From positions 1 to 62,641 of the forward strand of contig QNES01000004.1 in the NCBI GenBank assembly GCA_003645255.1: a stretch of DNA of 62,641 bases, read 5' to 3'. A model generated the notes under the pieces. The model was not told the origin of the DNA, did not search any database, and was given only the letters and a program-made list of their open reading frames with translations. This stretch comes from Gammaproteobacteria bacterium (lineage in GTDB: Bacteria > Pseudomonadota > Gammaproteobacteria > Beggiatoales > Beggiatoaceae). Below are positions 1-8,100 of this stretch, in pieces. A program made the position numbers and the translations under genes. How positions within the stretch are numbered: the stretch's first letter is position 1; every line of letters starts with the position of its first letter.

Positions 1-121
1 AATACTGAAGAACTTTATCAAGCTCTAGCAGATGCTTTAGAAACAATTACTCCTGATGATGCACAAAACTGCTTTCAACATTGCCTCTAAAATTGTACTT
101 TATGCAAACGGGAACCGCTAT
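1..121 (+). mobile_element. IS630-type transposase, 3' end fragment
   Basis: Frame 1 reads 29 codons to a TAA at 88-90. The peptide, with ALADALETITPDDAQNCF near its end, resembles the extreme C-terminus of IS630/Tc1-family DDE transposases. About 30 bases follow the stop before a TA at 121-122, where carbamoyltransferase homology begins on the other strand. That fits an IS630 end, since this family inserts at TA. Only this end lies in the window. The family call rests on recognising a short tail. Confidence 0.6.
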
Positions 122-508
122 AAAATACATATTTTTCACCTGCTCAAACGCTTGAAATTGCTTTGAAAGTCCACCTAGGTCAGCACCAAATATATCCCTA
201 ACAGTTTCACTTACCACTTGTTCATTAAAATCCCAAGGTATGGCTATGTAGTCCACCTCTTTTAATGAAATACCTGCTTCGGCCAGACAGTAATTGATAG
301 CGTTTTTTGGAAAATCGGAGGTTTTTTTGATTCTGGAAAACCTTTCTTCTTCCGCTGCTGCTACCAAAATGCCATCTTTGAAGAGTGCGGCCGATGCATC
401 ATGACCTGCAAGCTGATGCTTGTCAATCCCTCTCATTCCAAAGTAGATATCAAAAAACGCGGCTGAATGACTAAAGCCATTGTATCCCAAAACAATCATA
501 ATATTCAA
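47..508 (-). pseudogene. carbamoyltransferase (NodU/CmcH family), N-terminal fragment cut by an IS end
   Basis: The 153-codon frame begins IMIVLGYNGFSHSA and continues through AGHDASAALFKDGILVAAAEEERFSR-type sequence, the conserved N-terminal Kae1-like fold of NodU/CmcH O-carbamoyltransferases, which carbamoylate hydroxyls on antibiotics, Nod factors or glycans. Full-length members are roughly 550-600 residues. Here homology stops at about residue 129 (position 122). The last 24 residues are read out of the inserted IS630 end and are not family sequence. The rest of the gene is absent from the window, so the product is unlikely to work. No partner biosynthetic genes are visible. Confidence 0.75.
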
Positions 509-745
509 TTTCCTTTAAGGTATTTTAAAATTAACCTATTCAATGACATCCCTGAAAGGGTTTGTCAAGATCAATAAGTAACTAAAGCACAAATTATCGG
601 ATATTATAGAGTCCAAAATGTTAGGAATATACACAAAATAATTTCCAAAACGTTGAATTAAACCTGACAAATTTTTCGACCTGTGCGGTTAAATTTTATC
701 TCACGCTTCGCGCAAAGGCGCAAAGTTTCAAGATTAACTATTTAA

Positions 746-784
746 AGCAGAAATACCATTTTTCCCAAAAATGGTATTTCTGCT
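746..784. repeat. palindromic hairpin repeat, ATACCAT subtype
   Basis: Two perfect 18-base arms, AGCAGAAATACCATTTTT and its complement, are separated by CCC. The layout (GAAAT, variable core, T-run, short loop, A-run, complementary core, ATTTC) matches the ATCCGAT hairpins elsewhere, but the core differs and both arms have changed together. Confidence 0.75.
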
Positions 785-1059
785 CCAAAAAACGGGTTCA
801 TTCCAGTGATTTTGAAAAATGGGGGGAACGAACTATCCACCTACATTTTTATTTACCACCAAATTTTGATAGGATACGATTAACAGATTATGCTTCAGAA
901 ATAGCTGATAATAGATTAATAATTAACATTAATATACTTCACTGTAATAAAATCTGTGAAAATGTTGAGCAGTATACTCAACGCGGGAACAAACTTAACT
1001 TTTTTCAATGAGATAGCCGTTGCACAGACTTTATGGGCCCTAGATAAAAGGTAAATGTC

Positions 1060-1096
1060 GGGTTACGTTTTTTTGCCGCGCAAAAAAATCTAACCC
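1060..1096. repeat. hairpin repeat with TTTTGCCGCGCAAAA centre
   Basis: GGGTT...AACCC arms enclose TTTTTTTGC-C-GCGCAAAAAAA. A second copy of the centre, followed by a similar TCTNACC..ACCTACTTGGCTG tail, is at about 24379-24420. It belongs to the dispersed small inverted repeats of this genome. Confidence 0.65.
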
Positions 1097-1195
1097 AACC
1101 TACCTGGCTTGAGTAAAATGTGGTTATGAATAGAAATTGTTAAGTCAGGGCGAACACGCAGGTTAGCACCGAAAATCCTGAATATATGGTGTTTT

Positions 1196-1222
1196 GTAGG
1201 GGCAGACCTGCGTGTCTGCCCT
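1196..1222. repeat. GTAGGGGC hairpin repeat
   Basis: GTAGGGGCAGAC and GTCTGCCC form an 8-bp stem around CTGCGT. The hairpin sits directly against the stop of the lipB remnant on the minus strand. Relatives with GTAGGG(G)C/GCCC arms occur near 2553, 9993, 24426, 26777, 28258 and 29076. Confidence 0.6.
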
Positions 1223-1576
1223 TAATGGCTGTGCCCTTGTTTGAGATAAAGGCTATCTAATAAATAGCGCAAAAATTGTGTAGAAACTTGAGTAAAATGA
1301 TCGGTAACCCCTAAATCACGTAATTGTGTCACTTCTAAGCCGGTATAACCACATGGATTAATCCCGGCAAAAGGGGTAAACTGCTATATCGCCAGTATTG
1401 AGTAAATGCTCACGCTTGCCCGCTTGCCCTAATGTGTATACGGACGGGTGTTGAAGCACCCACAGTTCATCAAGGGTATCTACATGCCTGGTATTGGTAA
1501 ATTGCCGCATAGCTTGATAAGTCGGTTGATAGGAAACAAGTCCAAGGTGACGAATAAGAACGGGAATAAAGGGCAT
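1222..1576 (-). pseudogene. lipB: lipB remnant (octanoyltransferase) with central deletion and frameshift
   Basis: The N-terminal 66 or so codons match LipB (LDELWVLQHPSVYTLGQAGK, then LNTGDIAVY). The sequence then jumps into a different frame that reads PFAGINPCGYTGLEVTQL, the C-terminal LipB block, and ends at a TAA at 1222-1224. Compared with the usual length of about 210 residues, roughly 95 are missing, including the RGGQ.TYHGPGQ region and the GL.I..G.SFHG block that carry the active site. LipB moves octanoate from acyl-ACP to lipoyl domains, so this copy cannot function. lipA, which acts next in the pathway, is intact at 33662-34546. A functional LipB must be elsewhere or replaced, unless the join is an assembly error. 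Confidence 0.88.
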
Positions 1577-1652
1577 AATTAGCGTGAGTTTTTATATCAA
1601 AATTTAATTTTTAAGTTACCACAGGTGGAACCTGTGGTAGTGGTTAATTCAA

Positions 1653-1955
1653 ATGGAAACCTACAAACCTAAATACAAAAAAAGACAGCACCCAACTTAT
1701 TATAAAACAATCTGCCCAGATTGTGATCTCATCTTGACTGTGAGGTGGGCATATTTTAGCGCATTGCCTACACATATTCATCGTACTCGACAAAATGTTT
1801 GCCCTTTTTGTCAAGGTACCGTTATTCAAACGGTAAAAATTAATCAATCAGAATATATTGCTATTAATCAACAATGGGATATAGTTGATCTAAGCGAAAT
1901 AAAAGATGATAATTTGAGTGATTGGACATCCTGGGGTTGTTTAAACGAAACATGA
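1653..1955 (+). CDS. small zinc-ribbon protein, function unknown
   Basis: A 100-residue soluble protein with two CxxC knuckles, CPDC at about residues 22-25 and CPFC about 30 residues later, as in a treble-clef or zinc-ribbon metal site. The basic N-terminus (KPKYKKRQHP) could contact nucleic acid. No family is recognised. Its stop overlaps the likely ATG of the DUF99 gene in an ATGA arrangement, a sign of translational coupling, which supports it as coding over the antisense frame at 1644-1847. Confidence 0.6.
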   Translation: METYKPKYKKRQHPTYYKTICPDCDLILTVRWAYFSALPTHIHRTRQNVCPFCQGTVIQTVKINQSEYIAINQQWDIVDLSEIKDDNLSDWTSWGCLNET

Positions 1956-2539
1956 AAACACTGGAAATATTGCTACAACAAAATCGTATCCTCCGAGTTA
2001 TCGGTTTCGATGATGCACCCTTTGAACATCATCAGGGGGCTAATGTCAATGTGGCAGGTGTCGTGTGTGCAGGTACCCAATTTGAAGGAATGCTATGGGG
2101 AAAAGTACAAAAAGATGGCGATGACGCGACGGAAGTATTGAGCCAATTACTCTTAAAAAGCAAATTTTATGATCAAGTGCATTTAGTATTGATTGACGGC
2201 TTAGCGATGGGCGGATTTAATCTTATTGATTTACCCGAATTAGCCCTCAGTCTTAATCGCCCCTGTGTGACTGTCATGCGAAAACAACCTAATTTGGCTG
2301 CGATCCAAAAAGCTCTTCAAAACCTACCCAATAGCACTAAACGTTGGAACTTGATTCATAAAGCAGGTCCCATTTATCAGCAAAAGCCCTTTTATTTTCA
2401 AACGCAGGGCGCAAACCCTGATGTAGTCGGTAAAGCCCTTGAACGCCTTACCAGATTGGGACATGTACCTGAAGCTTTGCGATTAGCACATTTAATCGGT
2501 TCAGCTGTGATGACTGGACAAAGTAGTAATCGGGCATAA
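1952..2539 (+). CDS. DUF99 (UPF0215) family protein
   Basis: 195 residues from the ATG at 1952, which overlaps the previous stop by four bases. An in-frame upstream ATG at 1922 lies inside the preceding gene and is less likely. The sequence has the DUF99 signature: RVIGFDDAPF near the start, a VLIDGLAMGGFNLID block mid-protein and P.....RKQPNL after it. DUF99 proteins share the endonuclease V-like fold and occur mostly in archaea and some bacteria. No activity is established, so none is asserted here. A short GGGCGAAC/GTTCGCCC hairpin follows the stop and may end transcription. Coupling to a zinc-ribbon protein hints at nucleic-acid metabolism, by inference only. Confidence 0.8.
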   Translation: MKTLEILLQQNRILRVIGFDDAPFEHHQGANVNVAGVVCAGTQFEGMLWGKVQKDGDDATEVLSQLLLKSKFYDQVHLVLIDGLAMGGFNLIDLPELALSLNRPCVTVMRKQPNLAAIQKALQNLPNSTKRWNLIHKAGPIYQQKPFYFQTQGANPDVVGKALERLTRLGHVPEALRLAHLIGSAVMTGQSSNRA

Positions 2540-2552
2540 AATCGGCATATTC

Positions 2553-2582
2553 GGAGGGCGAACCTGTGTGTTCGCCCCTACA
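2553..2582. repeat. GGGCGAAC hairpin repeat
   Basis: GGGCGAAC and GTTCGCCC pair around CTGTGT, ending in CCCTAC. It lies between the convergent DUF99 and AAA ATPase genes. Close relatives are at 1196-1222 and 9993-10021. Confidence 0.6.
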
Positions 2583-2596
2583 AGCCATATCTCGTC

Positions 2597-4705
2597 CTAA
2601 GAAATTTCAGGGCGTTTGAAAATCTGAATCAGCCAATAATCACTCATAAGAGATTCTAAAGTAATGAGGGCGTGTTCTAAATTGACTTCAAAATCTTTAT
2701 TTTGAATATCGACGATCAGTTTATAAATCAGTTCAAAATTGATTCTACTTTCTTTGTTCATATAAATAAACTGACCATTTTCAGCATTGTTCAATTTCTC
2801 TATTTCATCACAACCCACTTTGCCAGTAATCGTGGTTTCTCTTACATCTCTAAACAGGATAAAGTGTAAATCTTTTCGATTGAACACTAGCCCATTAAAG
2901 TTCTTAATGCGAGCAGGAAACACCATATCGCTCACCTGCAAAAAGCCGATAACAACAGACTGTGTGGATGCTTTTATAAGCACATGTTCTGGAAGCTTTC
3001 TAGAACCCACTTTTAAGTAGCTCACTTCGACGTTTTTAAAGAGCATGTTAAATGCTTCTGCCACGTTCAATAGTTTACCAATATCGTCACTGTCACTAAT
3101 GATGACGAGTTTTTCATACTCCTCTTCTAGTAATTTTCTCTCTCTGTCAAGATAATCCGTTATCAATTGGCTCATAGGCTGTGGTGTCCCTTCAAGAACA
3201 TTCGACATTTTTTGCAGAGAAAGTGCTTGAACCGGTGACGTTATGCTAGTAGAAGGAACAAGCAATGCAGGATCAATCTGAGTAGATGTATGTTGCAGAC
3301 TCAATGCCATCAGTTGTCGCAAAAGCCCTATTTCATTAATAATGCTTTTGAATCCTTCTCTCACTTCATTTTCAAAACTGGAATTTTTTTGTTCTAAATT
3401 TGAACCACCGAGTTGTTCTTTTATACCACTGAGGTGTTCTTTGACTTCATCTTCAAAGCTTTTAACCTGACGAATCGTGGGTAAAGGAATGCCCTGAGTT
3501 CTGAATCTATAGTAATGAGAAGCTCGATTTAAGACTTCTCGAATAGATTCTTGACTTAAAATATCCTGCAAATCATCCTGCGTAAACAGTTGATCAATAT
3601 CGGTACCATGCGCTTGTGCTTTGACAGCCAAGATTTTTTTGAGCTGTTCTTGCGTCGGTTTATTGAGGACGACTTGACATTGAGAAACCCGTCCAATAAC
3701 GGAGCCATCAAAAAAATCTTTAAAATGTTCCCATCTATCCGGAAACAAGTTGAGAATAATTAAGCTGTTTGGCACATAAGTAAATAGTTCTTTCACGGAA
3801 TCGCCAAAACTTTGGAGCAAATTTTGATTGTAGTCAAGTCCTAAAGCCTCTAATTGATCAAATATAATAATCAAAGGCTCATCCATCATGGACAATTTAC
3901 CAAACACGGTCATAGCATCAAGTGAAAATGCTTCCTTAGTGCTTTCTTCTTTCCAATTTTTGAGATCAACACTTTTTAATTCTTGTGCCTCCAATTCATT
4001 AGCCGCCAGCCATTTTCCCACTAACTTTTTCTTGTTAGCATCTGAATAACTACAAAATTTGACAATGCCTTTCAAAATAGACGTGGAATAGCCAACATCT
4101 CCGTATTTCCGTTTCCACCATCCATCAATGATGATTTCAATACGTTGCCAATATTCACGTTTGTTACGCGCCCCATCTTCTCCCAGCTTTTTATAAATAT
4201 TAAGCGGATCAACGGATAGTTCTTTTAAGAGATATCTGTCTTTATCGGTGAGTTTTCTGAAATAGTCAAAAATGCCAGTCGATTTTTTATTGCGAATTTC
4301 CAGGAAGGTTTCATGGATAATTTTAGAAAAACTAGTCGCCAGGAGATGTTCCATTTGGGAATAAGAACTGTTAGGTACTTTTTCCACAAAGGATTCTAAT
4401 ACTCGGCTATAAATATGGTATAAAACCGAATTGAGATTATTGGGTTGGCGGATAAAAAGCAAACGATTGTGTTCTAGGTGGTCCTTTGCCAGCCTCATCA
4501 TCAGATGCGTTTTTCCCGTACCCGGATAGCCGGTTACAATAGCCCCTTTACTTTGATGGTTTTCCACATCATTCTTGATATCTCCTAAGACAGACTTGAC
4601 TCTTTCAAATTCATCATAAAAAATTTCCTTTAAATCCAGATGGTTTTGAAAGGGGGTATCAACCCGACTATCACTAAAGGGATTAGTTGTTGTTATCTTT
4701 TCCAC
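2597..4705 (-). CDS. large AAA/P-loop ATPase, function unknown
   Basis: 702 residues. Walker A GYPGTGKT is at residues 59-66 and Walker B PLIIIFDQLEAL near 276-287, so this is an ATP-binding NTPase of the AAA or STAND type. A low-complexity linker (about 425-520) contains two similar segments, SFEDEVKEHLSGIKEQL and SFENEVREGFKSIINEI. The C-terminal part, from LDRERKLLEEEYEKLVII (about 530-702), is a separate mixed alpha/beta region resembling nothing I can name. Size and layout recall single-gene regulatory or defence ATPases, but no effector or nuclease domain is visible and the neighbours are unrelated. It appears to be monocistronic. The start follows an AT-rich leader that contains a palindrome (4748-4780). 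Confidence 0.7.
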   Translation of the reverse strand: MEKITTTNPFSDSRVDTPFQNHLDLKEIFYDEFERVKSVLGDIKNDVENHQSKGAIVTGYPGTGKTHLMMRLAKDHLEHNRLLFIRQPNNLNSVLYHIYSRVLESFVEKVPNSSYSQMEHLLATSFSKIIHETFLEIRNKKSTGIFDYFRKLTDKDRYLLKELSVDPLNIYKKLGEDGARNKREYWQRIEIIIDGWWKRKYGDVGYSTSILKGIVKFCSYSDANKKKLVGKWLAANELEAQELKSVDLKNWKEESTKEAFSLDAMTVFGKLSMMDEPLIIIFDQLEALGLDYNQNLLQSFGDSVKELFTYVPNSLIILNLFPDRWEHFKDFFDGSVIGRVSQCQVVLNKPTQEQLKKILAVKAQAHGTDIDQLFTQDDLQDILSQESIREVLNRASHYYRFRTQGIPLPTIRQVKSFEDEVKEHLSGIKEQLGGSNLEQKNSSFENEVREGFKSIINEIGLLRQLMALSLQHTSTQIDPALLVPSTSITSPVQALSLQKMSNVLEGTPQPMSQLITDYLDRERKLLEEEYEKLVIISDSDDIGKLLNVAEAFNMLFKNVEVSYLKVGSRKLPEHVLIKASTQSVVIGFLQVSDMVFPARIKNFNGLVFNRKDLHFILFRDVRETTITGKVGCDEIEKLNNAENGQFIYMNKESRINFELIYKLIVDIQNKDFEVNLEHALITLESLMSDYWLIQIFKRPEIS

Positions 4706-4747
4706 CGGTTGCTCCGATACTTTAAGAAATTAAAAAATTATAATGTA

Positions 4748-4780
4748 GAAATTCGATTTTTCACAAAAATCGAATTTTTT
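4748..4780. repeat. palindromic hairpin repeat, ATTCGAT subtype
   Basis: GAAATTCGATTTTT and AAAAATCGAATTTTT form a hairpin with a short loop, upstream of the AAA ATPase. It is a member of the dispersed palindrome family; this copy has ATTCGAT/ATCGAAT where others have ATCCGAT/ATCGGAT. Confidence 0.75.
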
Positions 4781-4835
4781 AATTAAGTAGGCACGCATAA
4801 ATCTTTTAGCTGTGCATTCCCACTATGAACCAAAC

Positions 4836-5081
4836 TTAAAATATGCCCAACGATATTTTTCCTGCGGTTATTGGGGGTAAGGTTTTTTCTTCTTGTTTTA
4901 AAATGGTAATCCATTCATCTACGATTTGGCATAGTTCAGCATAAACTTGGGCTTCATTGTTCCCATGACAACAAGGTCCAACAATACCAGGACATTGTCC
5001 CACAAAACAATGATCTTCTTCAGACCATTCCACAATTTTCAAATAGTGTTGACTTTCTTTCATTAACACATAAGATATCAT
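4836..5081 (-). pseudogene. HicB-like antitoxin, probably frameshifted, no HicA partner
   Basis: 81 codons. HYLKIVEWSEEDHCFVGQCP followed by a GNNEAQVYAELCQIVDEWI block resembles the HicB antitoxin-like fold of orphan 'HicB' proteins. Family members usually continue after TAGK with a DNA-binding tail. Here the frame ends at ISLGIF, while a shift of one base after TAGK opens about 25 more codons (KNIVGHILSLVHSGNAQ...) that loosely resemble such a tail. This suggests a frameshifted gene, at modest confidence. The start could be ATG 5081 or ATG 5063 (MKESQHYLK); the latter matches the family start better because a palindromic repeat abuts the former. No HicA toxin is adjacent. Confidence 0.5.
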
Positions 5082-5084
5082 GTA

Positions 5085-5116
5085 GAAATTCGATTTGTCA
5101 CAAAAATCGGATTTCT
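5085..5116. repeat. palindromic hairpin repeat
   Basis: GAAATTCGATTTGTCACAAA and AAATCGGATTTCT arms lie immediately upstream of the HicB-like gene. The two arms mix the ATTCGAT and ATCCGAT subtypes, leaving a G-T-type mismatch, so this copy looks like an intermediate or recombinant. Confidence 0.65.
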
Positions 5117-5134
5117 TATAATGTTCAAAAAAAA

Positions 5135-8100
5135 CTAATAAATCACCTTAACTTTATTTTCTCCAACCACCCCTTCTAATTTTTCAATCAAAGCCGCCTC
5201 CGGTTTCACTCGCCATTTATCCCCTAATACTAATTCCACTTGGGCATCTCGACGCTGATAATGAATCAATACTTGACAGCGTCCTTCTTCTTGAAGATGG
5301 GGAGTGAGAGTGGCGACTAATTGAGGTGCAAAGGTTTCCGGCTGAGTTTGCAGGGCTGATATGGTGATTTCTAAACGCAGTGCTTTGTTTTCACGCGCCG
5401 TTTCCAGAGTCAAAAGGTTATTGGCAGTCATGCTATAACCGCCGTTGTAGTTATCAACACGCACTTCTCCTTCTGCTATTAATAAGGTGTCTTTAGTCAA
5501 AATATGAGATACAGTAGCATATAATTCTGAAAAAATCTTAATTTCCATTCGCGCCGAGCTATCATCTAAAGTGACAAAAGCCATGCGTCCACCACCGTGT
5601 TTAGTACTCATACGCACTTGTGTCACCCAACCGGCGATGCGGACCGTTTGTTTATGGTTAGTTGGTTTCACCTCAATCAGGCTCGTACATTTGAGTTTAG
5701 CTAATTCAGGTAAATAGGGTGTAATAGGATGCCCACTTAAATAAAAACCTAAACATTCTTTTTCATAATTTAAGCGTTTTGCTTGCTCCCATTCTGATAC
5801 ATTTTTTACAAAAGGTAATTCTTTTGTCTGTTTTTTCGTTCCTGCGAGTGAACTAAATATATCATTTTGTCCCACAGCACTATCAGTAGAATGTCGTTCT
5901 GCTGATTTAATGGCACCGTCTAAAGAAGCCATCATCACGGCTCTACTTGGTCCTAATTTGTCTAATGCCCCTGTTTTAATTAAGGGTTCTAACACGCGCC
6001 GGCTGGCTTTGCGGAGATCAATACGGCGGCAAAAATCAAATAAATCGGTAAAAGCTCCCTTTTCTTCACGCTCAGTAATCATACATTCCAGTGCGGCTTC
6101 ACCAGCACCTTTAATGGCGCCTAAACCATAATGAATGGATTTATTTTGATCATCTGCGATAGTGAACTTGTATCGAGAAACATTGATTTGAGGCGGTAAA
6201 ACTTTAAGCTTCATCGTGCGACATTCTTCAATCAATGGGATCACTTTATCCGTATTATCCATATCTGCTGATAAAACGGCAGCCATAAATGCGGCTGGAT
6301 AATGGGCTTTTAGCCAGGCGGTTTGATAGGCAAGGAGGGCGTAGCCGGCACTATGACTACGATTAAAACCATAAGCGGCAAATTTTTCCATTAAATCAAA
6401 GATATAAGTCGCTTTTTTCTCTTTGACACCCCGATTAGTAGCACCTTCAACAAATACTGATCTTTGTTCTGCCATTTCTTTAGGAATTTTTTTACCCATG
6501 CAATTATGGACAATAAAATCATTGGCAACAAAGTTGTGGGTTTCTGAAATGCTTAAATCGAATACTTCTTCTTTACCAATATATTCAATAGAAAGAATAT
6601 CGTCCCAAAATACCTCAGATTCAGCAATGTGCCTCAATTGTTCATTTTGTAGAGCGATTGCAAAATTGCGTACTCTATGGCGTGCTAAATTTCGAGTTGG
6701 TGCTTTTTGGAAATTTAAAGCAGAAGCCATAGAGCCTTTTTTTGCGTCAACGGCTTGATCAATATCAGCCCAAGTCATACCACTGGCATATTTGGCAGAT
6801 GCAATTAGTTTAATCACATCCGCTGGAATAGTATGTTTAGACTGATTTCGTGATTTATCTTTAATAACAAAATAACAAGCTTGAGCCTTTTTCCATTTGT
6901 AACGACTCAACGAAGGTTGAATTGAGTCACAGAATTTAAGCATATCCTCACGCCCAGTTACTTGTGCTCGATATGAAATATATGGTTTGCCTCGATATAT
7001 TGCTTTTTTAAGATTAAAAAGAGCAACAATCCCTAAACGCAATAGTAAATGCTGAATTTGTCTAATAAGCACTTTGGAAGTTGAGTTGTAATCAGCATGT
7101 CCAATCAATGTGTCAAAGCTACCATCCGTTGACCATAGCGTTCCCAAAAATAATTGTAATTGACATTTAGGTAATGAAAACACCCAAATAGGAATTTCTT
7201 TATCTCTAGAATAAGCACGTTTTATATGCCAATCTACCCAACTCTTAAATTCTGGAACAAAACCAATTCTAGCGTATGCGACTGTTTTATGACCAGGATG
7301 TACCTGATAATCTATAGGTGCAGGATAACCAAAAAGTTCTTCCGCACAGAGATTAAAATCAGCAATTAAATCAGGATCAGTATTACAAAAGTAACTACGA
7401 GATGATGTTTGGGGGCAGAGATGTCCATCACCAATTAAATAAGCTGTTAATTTGATTTGAGCATCTGAAATCTCGTTATTATGAGTAATAGGAATGTTTT
7501 TAGCTAAAGCAATACGATCTCCAATTTGAAAAGCCTTTAGCGGTTTCCATCCTAATAAGGTGTAAAAGAGATGATCTTCCGTTGCTCGAATTTTGCGATG
7601 GGTTTTAGTTATAATTTCCCAAACATCTCGGATGCCATTAGGATAAATTGCAGTGATTGGCTGTTGAGTTATCTTTTGTGTTTTTAAATCTAAGGTGAAA
7701 ATATTACGTCCTAACCAAAATTTTGGATATAACGCAATTTCACTTAAAGTCAATAAACGCCCGGTACTGGCATCAACGATTTCAGTTGTTCCACTCAAAC
7801 AACGACGGAGTAAATCAGCACCCCCCAACGTATAACCAGCTAACACTTGAGCAATTTGCATCACCTGTTCTTGATAGACAATGACACCGTAAGTCGGTTT
7901 TAAAATGGGGGCGAGATCGGGGTGCGGGTATTCTACTTTAGCACGCCCTTGTTTACGTTCAATAAAATCATCTACCATGCCCGACTGTAAAGGACCTGGA
8001 CGGTATAAAGCGACTAATGCAACAATATCTTCAAAGCAATCCGGGCGCATTCGCCGAATCAGTTTTTTAAGACCTCCAGATTCCAATTGGAAAACCGCCG

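Larger units (their letters stand above)
509..1221. other. non-coding stretch with palindromes
   Basis: About 700 bp without a credible gene lies between the carbamoyltransferase remnant and the lipB remnant. It contains a perfect 18-bp palindrome (746-784), a GC-centred hairpin (1060-1096) and a GGGGCAGAC/GTCTGCCC hairpin (1196-1222), all related to repeats elsewhere in the window. I see nothing else recognisable in it. Confidence 0.6.

Noticed and set aside
1644-1847. 67-codon minus-strand frame over the zinc-ribbon gene
   Set aside because: The plus frame has CxxC pairs and an ATGA overlap with the next gene.
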